A DNA stretch of 64,000 nt from Typha latifolia. Its lineage: Eukaryota; Streptophyta; Magnoliopsida; Poales; Typhaceae. Under the pieces are notes generated by a model, which worked only from the letters and a program-made list of their open reading frames with translations, was not told where the DNA came from and did not search any database. The stretch covers positions 5,208,001-5,272,000 of the forward strand of contig CM034111.1 of assembly GCA_019914945.1 (NCBI GenBank), given 5' to 3'. Shown here piece by piece: positions 8,612 to 19,683 of the stretch; position 1 is the stretch's first letter; each line of letters opens with the position of its first letter. The translations under genes were made by a program, and so were the position numbers.

Positions 8612-11189
8612 CCTGAGCTCTCATCTATGGTCGAGGTTAATCCTTCATCGTCCTCACTCGAGCAACTAGCCATACCTATAAGCTTCCTTCTCCCACCTCA
8701 TCTTGTTTAAGGCACTAATCCATCCACCTTAGCCATCATCATCTTCCATAAGCCTAACCTACATAATCCACATCCATCCCGCCACCTCCTGACCTTTGGT
8801 GATTGTTTTCTTCATAACTTGCGATCTACTAGCCTAATCGACGAAATTTTGATTGCGTTGGATTCCTAACTTTCAAAGAAACAACATATCTGAATCTCAG
8901 TTTCAACAGATGCTTAATAAATTGGATAGACGATCATCCTCCTTGAGGACGGCCGTAACAATAATCTATGTAACTTGACCATATATTTGAATATATAATT
9001 GAATCTAATTTGTAAAACTCAATTAAATGTGTTTCTGCCCACGATTTTATCATTACAAATTATTGTCGTTACAATCTCCTCTTTGGTAATTTTGCTACAA
9101 AACATAATTCATAAACAATAATCTACTTAAAAAATTTCCTGTGATTAGAGTTTATTTCAGATTTTTTTTTCAATAAATCCCTATTAAGATTACAATACTA
9201 GAAAAACCTTGTGAAATGCATGCATATATGTTATAAAATTGATTTGGTATAAAATTTTTAATCATAATCTCAAATCAATTTTGACAAGCTAATTTCGACA
9301 TAATAACATGCTCCAAATCTAATATATGGCTTTGTCAAAGATGTAGCAAAAAGATCCTATAACACCAAGTATCTCAAAAAAAAAAAAAAAATGCAAGTAA
9401 CTTCCAAAACTTGATGAAGCCAATCGAACAACCATGTCATGACAGGGCGTAGTTATTACAGCAAGTAAGCAAAATTGGACGAGTACATGCCGAAGTAATC
9501 ATCCAGAAATAAACATCTAGTCATGAATATGAAAACTACTTTCCCAAAATCCAAGACACGAATAATAAATCTGCTCGCCCCTATTTGTTACAAATTGACA
9601 AGGAAGATCGCCAAAACTGATGAAAGAGTATAAGACTCAACTTGGCAACGCTATCCTGTCCGAACGCTGGAACGAAAAAGGGAATTATTTTAGATAAAGC
9701 TTCAATCTTGATCCAAAATTTAAAATTCTGAAAACTAGTATATCGCAAAGACTCTTAAACATTATTCGGTCAATCATAAAGCAAGTGATAAAAAGAACAT
9801 GAATTCAAAGTCAAATAGAATACTATACGTGATTTGAAACTTTCCAAATTTTGTAAATTTCAAATATTTCAAATTCAATCAGAGATACTTTAAATTAAAT
9901 AGAAACATATTAAACTCGGATTAGAGATTCAATCAAAGCATCTGGAGAGCTTTCCTATTATACATGATAAAAATAATCCTAGCATGCACTATTATGTAAA
10001 TATTGGTTGATCAAGCAATAAATCAAACCAACCTATAAGATATGCATGAATATAAGTTAGATATGCAATTAAAGATTTCACACTTGAAAAAACTGAAACT
10101 TACTTGAATACTAAAGTATGTATTTATACCAATTGAAAAACGTGAGAAACGTCCTAAAAGATGAGATCTATCACTAAAACTTATAACAATTAACAAGAAG
10201 CTTACAGATCACTCGTCAATCCCCACGACTCAATCTGTAATAATCTTGCTTGTTAGAACCCCATGACACACTATTTCTAGTGATAGGTTTTCATACCTCA
10301 ATGACCCTCGAGTTTAATCCTTCTGTCTTAGTGACCCTCGAGATGTAATTCTTCCGGATCGAATGTAGATACGTTGAGATGAGAATGATTCAGCAAGTTT
10401 CGTCTAAAGTTAAGAATTAATCTCTAATAGCCTCCAAAAATGATCTCCACATTAATACGGGCCTCCTTCTATGGTTAGATTAAACCCTTTTATATTTTTA
10501 GAGATAAGATAAATATCTCTTAGAGTAGTATAGAAATTGCAATGACTTACCTTATGGCATCATCGCATTCATATCATGCATGTGCATATGTTTCCTTACT
10601 GTTATTAATGCATGTTGTGTATGTTAATTTTACTTTGTTGTTTGGCAAGATTACATTTATCATGATTTCGACATATTTGTTATGCATGATCATGTGTGTA
10701 GCTTGTAGTACATGATAATAATGTATGTTCTATTATATTATTATGTTGTATAATATTATGCCATTTGCCACACATGCATGATGATAAAGAAGGTGATTTA
10801 TATGTCTCAGCATACCCGACACCTCCTCAGCTAGGGTAGGGGTAGGAATATTATCATATTTAGGTATTAGAGCCCACACTTGAGGTTTTAGTCTATTGAT
10901 CACAGATGATCAAGTAGCTATTTCATTGGGCAATAGGCGATTAACTATCGATTGACGAGAGTCAAACTCTTTATGGTATTTAAGTTAGAAAATAAATGGT
11001 AGGATAACGTAGACCTAGCAATACTTGATAATGAAGAGAGACGATGTCTATGAACGACAGCTTATGATTTTTTGCACGGTGGCATGTTGATATAAAGTCG
11101 CAGGCTCAGTTGGTAGTATTGATGTGTGATACTGACCTACGTGATGGGCTTATAACTGATGTCTTTAGTCTACGGTGACGAACAATCAG
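8612..11189. other. no gene seen; LTR leader remnant then AT-rich DNA
   Basis: 8612-8960 resembles the C/T-rich leader of a gypsy LTR and probably continues 5223-5698. 8961-11189 is AT-rich with no supported reading frame. The stretch 10120-10175 matches 47190-47241 with few changes, so part of this interval is an old gypsy LTR of that family. The remainder shows nothing I recognise. Confidence 0.5.
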
Positions 11190-11935
11190 TCATGTTATTT
11201 GTCGGGTGATAGGCGGGCGAGTTACTACTAGGATCTACCCTACCAAAGCATTCTTCGCCTCTATTAGGCTCTCGACTTATGCTTCTTGCTTGGTCTGTTT
11301 GCTAGGGCCAAAGACAATCCACCATCTATTTGTCCATTGTCGTGTTGCTACAACCCTTTGGAATTTTGTGAGGGACCACTTGTTTGTCGACCTCCGTTTT
11401 TGGTGATAAATAGTTGGACGGTCTTTTGGCTGAAAGAAAGAGACAGGCTGCCAACAAAAGATAAGGCTTGACTATGGACTTGTTTGGCAATCTTATGGTG
11501 GCACATATGAAAATATAGAAATCATATAAACTTGAACAATATTTGGGAAGATCTTGCAAAGGTATGTCCGTTCTCTAGCTTTAGCAAATGAGTATCATGA
11601 ACAGTTGTTTATCGATCAAATAAAAACCACCCCCATCTTCAATACCGGCTCATTGGGAGCCTCCCCCTACGAGATGGGTCAAGATAAATGTTGATGGCTC
11701 CTTTCTAGACTAGTCAGCTGAAGGAGGAGTGGGGTTCATCGTCCGGTTGTGTAATGTTGTGACCATTCTTGCAAGTATAATATGTGGACAGCATAACTTT
11801 ACTTGATAGCAGAAGCAGTGGCAGCTCGGGAGGCTCTCAGAAATTGAAATTTACAAATATTTTAATTGAATCAGACTCACTTAGGCTAATTAGAATACTG
11901 AAGGAAAATGAATGGGCACATTGAGCTCGATGGAT
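11190..11935 (+). pseudogene. LINE 3' end: zf-RVT and RNase H remnants
   Basis: At 11206-11406 the frame reads PTKAFFASIRLSTYASCLVC followed by HHLFVHC and a Leu-Trp-Asn-Phe block. This is the zinc-binding domain found downstream of RT in plant LINEs (zf-RVT). About 250 bp later (11665-11920) WVKINVDGSF, a Gly-rich GGVGFIVR and AEAVAAREALRN mark an RNase H-like domain of the RVT_3 type. Both carry stops and frame changes. This order is usual for plant L1-clade LINEs. The RT and endonuclease parts upstream are not recognisable, consistent with 5' truncation. An R1 LTR abuts the right end. Confidence 0.75.
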
Positions 11936-11939
11936 TGAG

Positions 11940-12555
11940 CATATTTATCTTTTAATTGATTCATGCTTATATAAGTCATTAAGGCAAGTCTAATTAAGTC
12001 ATGTAAGCTACAAAGATAAGTTCAATTAAGTAATATAAATTACGAAGACAAGTTCAATTAAGTCATGTAAGCATGTAAAACAAATCCTAGTTTAAGTCGT
12101 ATAAGCCTTTAGGGCTAAGTCTAAGTACGACTCATTGTACCCGACTTCTATATATAGAAGGATTGGGTTTCTTAGTTTAATCATCCAAGTATTGAGAAAT
12201 TATTTTAATCTTGAGTTTATCTTAGGAGTAGGGGTAAGATAATCAAGGAGTAAAAGTAAGTTAATTATAGCCGTTTAATTTCCTAGGAGTATCTAATTTG
12301 AAACCCTAGTTCTACCTCCAATCCATAGCCACTATCACCTCCAGTAGCCACCCTACTATATGGTCATCCACCACTACCCTTGGTCATCCGCCACCCTCTG
12401 ACGACCGTTGCTCCACTATTTTAATTATATCTTTTCATCCAGATATCTGATTGACGTGAAACTAGAGTCATTAAAACTTTATTTCGTGAGGCTATCACCA
12501 TCTAAAGTTTCATAATTTTCTTATCTTCGGATCATTCTAGATCTGATTCGTAAAA
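11940..12555 (+). repeat. R1-type LTR, 5'-truncated (plus)
   Basis: The start lacks TGTTATGATC. The body carries the AAGTCATGTAAGC/AAGTTCAATTAAG repeats of a longer R1 LTR subtype also seen at 39241 and 40667, then the standard R1 end (CCACCACTACCCTTGGTC, then ATCATTCTAGATCTGATTCG). It ends GTAAAA rather than GTAACA. It is placed head-to-head with the minus-strand LTR at 12560. Confidence 0.75.
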
Positions 12556-12559
12556 TTAG

Positions 12560-12863
12560 GAGCTTGGAAAGGTTCTAAGCTTAAGATCTACTCATGTAAA
12601 GATAAAGACAATCTAATGACTATGGTAAAAAAATAAAGGTAAAATAATAAATTGACTAAACTCAATATATATTCCCCAATGATAACTAACCCATGATCTC
12701 TCCTATTTATAGGAGTATAATCATAGCAGATTGGATCTAATTTACCTTATTGGGCTTACATCCGCTTTATTTTATATTAAAAGTAATTAGAAAATTTGAG
12801 TAACTAACTTGACTTGACTCAACTAGACCTAATTGACTAGACTCCCGTGACCAGATCATAATA
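12560..12863 (-). repeat. R1 3' LTR part of the older copy
   Basis: Read on minus it begins TATTATGATCTGGTCACG at 12863, next to the tail motif ATCCACCACG of the internal region. It runs through the R1 U3/TATA region (CTCCTATTTATAGGAG) and stops at 12560 against the plus-strand LTR. Confidence 0.7.
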
Positions 12864-13744
12864 ATCCACCACGCTTCTAACACATTGTCCTTAAGATGAC
12901 TAGTAAAAATCCACCTATCGGCATGGCTTGCGTTGCGTTCGAGCTTCATGCAAGTCTAGCTTAGTCAACTAAGTCGTTCCACTAGTTATCCTAAGGCTCG
13001 TACTAGGGGCCCTAAGTCGCGCTCATAGGTTCCCAACTAATTCATGCAAAGTGGTCGAGCTGGTTTAGAAAATTTTAGTACGCTTTGAGATACATGCACT
13101 TCATCTCTCCCATCAAATAGCCCAAACCCTAAACCTAAGGCTACAAATATTTGTCAGCCTAGGGGCACTGTCACGGGTTGCATTGGTGTTGATAGCTGCC
13201 AAGTTAGGTAGTGGGTCTTCGATAGTCGACCTCTAGGTGGTCCCCGAGGCGGTGGAACGGCAATGAGTGGCAATTGGCAATGGAGGAAGAAAATTGAGCT
13301 CGGGCTCGTTTGCCATTGGGGTGGCCACGATGCATTGCTTGTGGTCCCACTAACACGTGGTCGTTCCTATTAGTACCCAGAGCCTAATGTAGTGGTGTTA
13401 CATTTGTGGCGAGGTCGATTAGGTTCGGCCATGTGATGGGCATCAACGGCTAAAGTGGACACCCCAATATGGCTTGGCAGGTGATATCACGTGAGCGTGG
13501 CCATTAGGTTCAGCCATGTGATGGGCATCGACGGCTAAAGTGGTCACCGTTGGATGGCCGTCAGGTTCGGCCATGTGATCCATGGCCACCAATTGTTGTG
13601 AAAGGACCAAACTCGAGGCCACGAGCCGTGCGTTTGCTATAGTCAATAGGGCTATCAGTAGTGGCCTTTTGGCCACTGCTGGCACAAATAGTGGCCATGG
13701 ATCGGATGCGAGAGATCCAAGAATGGTTCTAGCAGTGGTGGCTT

Positions 13745-14237
13745 TGTTATGAATTAGATCTAGAATGATTTGGATGTAAGAAAATTATGAAAATTTGTAT
13801 GGAGGTAATCTCGGAAGTGAGGGTTCTAATGGATATGGTTTCACACAAATCCAATGTCTAGATGAAAAGATCTTAAGAAAATAGTAGAGTAAAATAAAAT
13901 ATGGCTAAACGGTAAATATCTGACGTTGCGGTGGTTGTCGGAGGGTGGTGGTAGATAGCCGTAATGTAGGGTGACTACTAGTGGAGGCAGATAGCTAGGA
14001 TTTGAACGGCTATAATCTATTCTAAAAAGGTATAGACGAGATGATAAAATAACTTAACTTAATCTTCATTCCATGACTCCCTTAATCAACACATAACTAC
14101 TCCTATTTATAAGAGTAAAAAATTCCTAGTGAATTAGATCCATATGCGGAATATCTAATTTATTTAAAATTCAAAACAATAAGATAAAGCTAACTAACTA
14201 ACTCGACTCAACTTAACCCATGTGTTGGATCATAACA
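13745..14237 (-). repeat. 3' LTR of the complete R1 element
   Basis: On minus it starts TGTTATGATCCAACACATGG at 14237 and ends ...CATAACA at 13745. It is collinear with 15637-16220 but shorter, through small deletions. Confidence 0.88.
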
Positions 14238-15369
14238 ATCCACTATGCTTCCGGCACCTTATCCTTTAGATGACTAGTACGCTAGCTAGATCTTTGGATT
14301 GTGCTTGTAGGCCCATGGGTCTACATGCAAAGATACGACTTAGTCCTATAGCGCCTGCTCACTAGTTCGTTCCACTAATTGTCCTCGATCTCCAAGTCGT
14401 GCTCATTGCCTCCCAACTGGTTCATGCAAGTTGATTGAATTGGATCCAGAAAATTAAGAATGCCTTGAGATATGTGCACTTCATCTCTCCCACTCAATAC
14501 CCTAAAACTCGACCCTAAGGTTGAATTTAGATTTCAGCCTAACGGTGCCTGCTATGGGCTGCATGGGCACCGACACCGGCTAAGCAAGGTTGTGGGTCGT
14601 CGGTAGTCGACCTCTAGGTGGCCTTGCAGTGGCGGAGCAGCGGGGAGTGGTAGTGGAAGCCAAATATCAAGATTGGGCTTGGGTGGCTGTAGTGATGGCT
14701 ATGGCATCTCGCCGACGATTGCAGTTGGTGGCAGTATTCTTGTCATGGAGCCCCAGCAGTGGCTAGGCCTGCGGAAGCTACCTAGATGTGCCTTCCCTTG
14801 GGCAATATCGTCGTGAATGTGGCTGTCATGTTCGGCCATGCAATGGTCACCGACAGCTATGGTGGCCACCATAGTCATATAGTTAGCTAGTGGGAGCCGA
14901 CCATGGCTGCTAATGGTCACTGGAACGCCTGACCTACGGCCACCTATCGTAGTTTTGCTACATCGAGGAGGGTCGTTGATGGCAAATCTGGCCTTCTACT
15001 ATGGCTGCTAGAGGCCAGGCTCAAGTGTAGGGGTGCCGTGGAAGGTACTAGATGTGGCAGAGGGGGTCGAGAGCAACTGGATGGCCACTCGTAGGAAGCT
15101 AGGGTTTTTGGACCGAGCTCCCATTGTGGGTGGAGAAGACGACTTAGGGGTTGTCTTTATTGGCTTCTCCAGTGTTGCTGTGGTGGCGGGCTTGACTTAT
15201 AGGGATGGAAGGCACTCCTCCTCGACCGGAGGAGGTGTTTTGCTAGATGGTTGGGTCTCCTCTCTACCTCCCTCACGGTTTGAAGTTGATGGTTGTGTTT
15301 AGGCTATTTTTGTTGTGGTTAACAGTGCTAGCAGTGCAGGGCAATGGAGAGCGGCTAGTAGGGCCTTTA

Positions 15370-15606
15370 TCAAGGCTTGGATTGAGTCCTTGATGGAGCA
15401 GTTTGGATCTCCTTTGAGTTCTCCTTCGATGATTCCCTCAATGAGCCGACAGACTCCATCAAAGCTTTAGCCCATGTCAGTGGCTCATCATTGGCGATTG
15501 CTGCTGCTGGTGGTGGTGCCGAAGAAACCCCCATATAACCAGAGATGAGTTCCTGATCCTCTATGGTCGCTACTTCCTCATTCGTGTTGGATCTCATGTT
15601 AACCAT
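15370..15606 (-). pseudogene. R1 gag N-terminal fragment
   Basis: The best start is the Met at 15606 (MVNMRSNTNEEVATIEDQEL), about 20 bases inside the PBS. It matches in layout the gag starts at 6234 (plus) and 16872 (minus). About 78 residues follow before a stop: an acidic start, a Pro/Ala patch, then LTWAKALMESVGSLRESSKE, a likely helix. A longer upstream extension runs into the LTR and is not biological. No gag core or zinc knuckle is recognisable downstream in this copy. Confidence 0.6.
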
Positions 15607-15626
15607 CGTTCGAGGAACCTTTAATT

Positions 15627-15635
15627 CTGATACCA
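15627..15635 (-). promoter_or_regulatory. primer binding site of the complete R1 element
   Basis: On the minus strand TGGTATCAG follows the LTR end (...TTTATCA) after one base. It matches the initiator tRNA-Met primer site. Confidence 0.85.
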
Positions 15636-15636
15636 A

Positions 15637-16220
15637 TGATAAAAACCAGATTTGGAATGATCTTGACATAAGAAAATTGTTAAAATTTATATGGAGGTAG
15701 CCTCGGAAGTTAGGATTCTAATGGATTTGGTTTCACATGAATCTGACATCTAGATGAAAAGATGTTAATAAAATAGTAAAGGTAAAATATGGTTAAACGA
15801 TAAATATCCGATATTGCGGTGGTCATCGGAGGGTGGTGGACGGCCAAGGGTCATGGTGGACGATTGTAAGGTAGGGTGATTGCTAGTGGAGGCAGATGGC
15901 TAGGGTTTGGAAGGTCGAAATATTTCTACAGCTATAATTTACTCCTAGAAAGATAAGGATGATCTAACCGCAATGGTAAAAGATAAAGATGAAATAATAA
16001 AATAAATTAACTTAATCTTCATTCCATGACTCCCCTAATCAACACATGACTACTCCTATTCATAGGATTAAAAATCCCTAGCGGATCGAATCCACATGAG
16101 GAATATCCGATTTATTTAAAATTCAAAATTATTAAATTAAGCTAACTAACTAACTTGACTCGACTCGACTTAACTTAACTTGACTTAACTCAACTTAACC
16201 CATATGGTCGGATAATAACA
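15637..16220 (-). repeat. 5' LTR of the complete R1 element
   Basis: On minus it runs from TGTTATTATCCGACCATATG at 16220 to ...TTTTTATCA at 15637. A short ACTTGACTTAACTC repeat run near 16150-16200 makes it longer than its 3' partner. Confidence 0.88.
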
Positions 16221-16260
16221 GGCTTGGACCGAGGGTGCTTAGATTATCATCGATGGAAAA

Positions 16261-16872
16261 CTAGGGTTTCAACCATAATTTTCCACCGCGATTGGGGAAG
16301 ACGACATTAGGGTCGTTGCTAGGGGCATCTCTAGTGTCGCGTTGGCAATGGAAAATGTCTCCAGAAATGGCAAAAGCTCCACCGCTCGGTACCGGAGATG
16401 ATACTTTAGCCACAGTTTGGGTCGACTTCCCTTCCCTCCTAGGTTGAGTTTGTCTCACCATGGGGGGCGGTTCTGTAGTGGCCAATGGTGTTGCAGGGCA
16501 AGGGGGCTTTTAGAGGCGGTAGGGACTCCACTGCAATCAATGGAAGGGTTCTAACCGTGGTTTGCAGCTCCACCTCTCTCACGTGTTGAGGATAATGATT
16601 GAGATGGCAGCGATTTCGCAGTGGCCGATAGCGCTAGCAGTGCAAGCGGGTGGTATTGAGTTAGGATAGCTGTTATCATGCCTTGGATAGCTTCTTGATT
16701 ATCTTGGTGCTTTCCACAACTTTCTTTATAGATTCACATATTGTCGTCACCCACAAGTCGACAGCGATGGTTGGTGGTGGCCTTAGAGAAACGCCATAAG
16801 AACAGAGATGAGTTCCTAGTGCTCTATGGTGACTCCTTCCTCGTTCGTCTTCCTTGATCTCATATTAACCAT
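16261..16872 (-). pseudogene. gag region of the older R1 copy
   Basis: Starting at the Met at 16872 (MVNMRSR, then TNEEG) the frame is broken by several stops. A continuous 74-residue stretch remains at 16485-16261 with no domain I recognise. By position and start it is the R1 gag N-terminal region. Confidence 0.5.
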
Positions 16873-16896
16873 TGATCGAGAAATGATAGTTCTGAT

Positions 16897-17246
16897 TGTG
16901 TGGTTGGGGATAGTTGTAAGGTAGCTAGATCGTGGAGAAAGATAGTAGTTAGGATTTGAAAGTTTGGAAGGGTTTTATTATTAAGATCTACTCCTAAGAA
17001 AAGACAATCTAACGGCTACTGTATAAAGACAAAACAATAAAATGACTGAAGTCAATATTCCTTTCCCAATGATATTTAATATATAATCTCTCTTACTTAT
17101 AGAGTAGAATCATAGCAGGTCAAATCCAATTTACTTATTGGGCTTATGTTTGCTTTATTTAGAATTAAAAGCAATAAGCAAATTCGATTAACTAACTCGA
17201 CTCACTCAACTCGACCCAATTGACTATTCTCCCCCCGATCGTATCA
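16897..17246 (-). repeat. 5' LTR part of the older R1 copy
   Basis: On minus it begins TGATACGATC at 17246 and continues through the R1 TATA/U3 region. Its 3' end near 16897 adjoins a degraded PBS (TTCTGATTG on plus). It pairs with 12560-12863. Confidence 0.65.
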
Positions 17247-18340
17247 CAATAAGATCCTATCTCCTACGGTGCATTATTTAAAAAATTTCAATTGGTATAA
17301 AAGCTTACTGAAGTATTCACGTTTTTCCAACATCAACATGTAACAAAGATACTTCTACTTTATCAGTATCTCGTCGCGCGTGGTCAATAGCGATACACAA
17401 CATACTAGACGCGGAGGCAGTCTAATGTCATAGAACACTTAACTATGATGGATTGAAGGAAAGAGACTCTAGCTCAAACACTAGATGACAAACTATCTAC
17501 AAGGTGAAATAGATTGTTGTGGTTCTAGAGGACATTTAATTTTCTTTTTCTCGCTAGATTAAGAGGCTTTCTATATTAAAAAAATTATATATTTGTTTTT
17601 GTCGTGTTTTCTTGCTATTGAATTTTGCTTTCCTACTTAGTCTTTCTATTTTCTTTTCATAAGTTGAATATATCAATTGGATAGAGGTATCTCATTTTAA
17701 GATCAAAGTCATTAGAATTGCCCAGCATCAAAAGATATACTTGTGCTTTAAATTACTCATATTTTGTATCCTTAGCAATTTGCAACACTTTACAATTGTC
17801 TCCATTGTATATAATTTTTCTATTTTGAGATGATACATTTCCATCATAATGGATAATAATATTCACCATAGCCATTGATTGAGAAGGATTTACATAATAA
17901 TGGATGGAGGAGAGAAAAGAGTTTAGAAAATGTTAGATGGGGTAGATTTTAGATAATTGAGATTTTACTTGCTTAGGATGAGGTTAGAGTTAATGGGATG
18001 GAATAGGGAGGGAAAGAAATGTTGTTTTGGCGGGATAATATGGGTTAGTGGGTGAGAGGAAAGATAAATATGACATTCTAATATTTACTAGGGGTAAAAT
18101 TGTAAACGGAGCTCATTGTTGCCAATACAATAACTTTCAATCCAAAGTTGCAAATAGGTAAAGAAAAGTGCAATTAAATCGCAAATTGCCCCTTTCTAAA
18201 GGTTTCCATCTTCCTATTATTTCAGTAATTAACTTACGTATATAGTATTTACCGGATGAGTCTTCTATGTACCGAACGCACTTTTATTCAGGTAGTAAAT
18301 TTCGTGGAGAGAATATTCACCTTCTCTAGTCTCCAAATTG
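17247..18340. other. no gene seen (AT-rich)
   Basis: About 1.1 kb with no supported reading frame, RNA gene or clear repeat boundary. A purine-rich strip at 17890-18070 has no recognised function. Confidence 0.4.
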
Positions 18341-18352
18341 CTTGGTGTTAGT

Positions 18353-18500
18353 TGGTATCGAAGCCAATGCTTTTATGGCCAATCTTCAAAGTCTAAGACA
18401 TGGTCTGTAACATAGAGAAGGCTTCGAATTAGACAATTTGAGAAGACAAGTGCAACTTCTTCAACAACAATTTGCTTACAATTTAAAACCAATAGTTCGA
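18353..18500 (+). pseudogene. retrotransposon PBS and gag-start remnant
   Basis: TGGTATCGAAGCC at 18353-18365 resembles an initiator tRNA-Met primer site. Ten bases on, an ATG at 18375 opens MANLQSLRHGL, a stop, and then in the same frame FELDNLRRQVQLLQQQ, a helical start of the type seen in some plant gag proteins. The remainder is lost in stops before the copia LTR at 18698. This is the host element of that insertion. Confidence 0.45.
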
Positions 18501-18697
18501 TATATGAATTTCTTTTCATGACTTACATAGACCACTCTATTACAATTATTCTTTATTATGAAGTAGACATATCGACTCTAGGATTTAATTTATTATGTTG
18601 ATGAGTACGATATATGAGGATTTAAAGGGTTCCAAGGTTGAATAGATGCTTTCTTTCTCTAAGAACTATACGTTTCGCCCATATTGATATTGGAAAT

Positions 18698-19619
18698 TGT
18701 TAGGTTTTTATTATTGGCAATTGTGTACAAAATATTCTAAATGTATTTATACATGTATATGAGCTTTTATACAAGTCTAGAAAGTATCTGTTTTGAAGAA
18801 TTGCAAGATTATTGGAGAAAAGTTTATGAGTTCACATCGCATTCACACCGTGTTCACAACATATTCTCATGCGTTCACGCAGACAGAGAGCAGCATTCAC
18901 AAGCGCGTTCAAACGCGGGCTCATGCGTTCACACAGACCGAGAGCAGCGTTCACAAGCGCGTTTGAACGCACCTGAGATCAAGTCAAGGCCGTTCGAACG
19001 CACTCGGGCCGCGTTTGAACGCACCTGAGATCAAGTTAGGCCATTCGAACGTACCCGAGCCGCGTTTGAATGCACCAACGAAGTTTGTAATTTTTTGGAC
19101 TTTCGTGAGTTTGGATAAGACTTGGATTTGACTCTATCTTGGAGATCTTATATAAGTATAGTAATGCCCTAACTCTAGAGTGGTTGAAGAAGCAATTTTG
19201 AAGGAGACTTCTTGAGGCTACATCGGTTCTTCAACTAACAAGGTCCTACTCTTCTAAAAAGCTTAATCTTTCGTCTTAAGGGCTATCTAGACGAAAGATC
19301 AATCTCGAGGGCTACTGAGGTTGGATATTAATCACGAGAACTAGTGAATTGTGGGTTCTAGCGAGCAAGACTGAGAAGAACAAAGTCGTTTGGATCGACG
19401 GGTTGTTTTGTGAGTCAGTCTTGTAACTTCTAATGTTCTAATGATTGGTTTTGATTCGAGTTTGGATCCGTGGTTTTTTCCCGTTTGAGTTTTTCCACGT
19501 TAAAATCTTGGCGTTCATCTCCACTTTCATTTTTAATATTTTTTTTGACTTTTACTTAAGAGAACGAGTGATATCATTGCCTAGGATTTAGATACATATG
19601 TGTGTCTAGGGGTTTTTCA
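18698..19619 (+). repeat. 5' LTR of the Sire-type element (922 bp)
   Basis: It starts TGTTAGGTTTTTATTATTGG and ends ...GGGGTTTTTCA. U3 contains an array of GCGTTCACA and GCGTTTGAACGC-like motifs (18838-19076), then a TATA box TTATATAAGTA at about 19149, then a leader. The solo copy at 37208 and the 3' LTR align along the full length. Confidence 0.93.
18838..19076. repeat. GTTCGAAC-type motif array in copia U3
   Basis: At least ten motifs of the form GCGTTCAC, GCGTTTGAACGC and CCGTTCGAACGC occur in 240 bp, in units of roughly 55 bp (GCGTTCACAAGCGCG then a GTTCAAACGC core). The array ends about 70 bp before the TATA box, where an enhancer would lie. Confidence 0.8.
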
Positions 19620-19620
19620 A

Positions 19621-19632
19621 TTGGTATCAGAG
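19621..19632 (+). promoter_or_regulatory. primer binding site of the Sire-type element
   Basis: TTGGTATCAGAG directly follows the LTR end and one spacer base. It is the initiator tRNA-Met primer site. Confidence 0.92.
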
Positions 19633-19683
19633 TAGGTTCTCTCACTCATAGAGAGAGATCAGATAAGCATTGATTTTTATAGA

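Larger units (their letters stand above)
13745..16220 (-). mobile_element. complete non-autonomous R1 element (2476 bp)
   Basis: The 3' LTR (13745-14237), a 1.4-kb internal region and the 5' LTR (15637-16220) are flanked by identical 5-bp duplications GGCTT (13740-13744 and 16221-16225). The internal region has a PBS, a gag N-terminus and a tail equivalent to the pol 3' end, and no protease, RT, RNase H or integrase. It sits inside the older R1 copy. Its proteins must have come from another element if it moved by retrotransposition. Confidence 0.9.
12560..17246 (-). mobile_element. R1 element (older copy), hosting a younger R1
   Basis: The minus-strand order is 5' LTR (about 16897-17246), gag start and internal region (16896-16221), interruption by the complete R1 copy 13745-16220, internal tail (13739-12864), and 3' LTR part (12560-12863). 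The two outer LTRs are collinear (AAGATCTACTC, ATTGGGCTTA, ACTCGAC blocks), and both lack the terminal ~150 bp. No pol domain is present. Confidence 0.7.
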
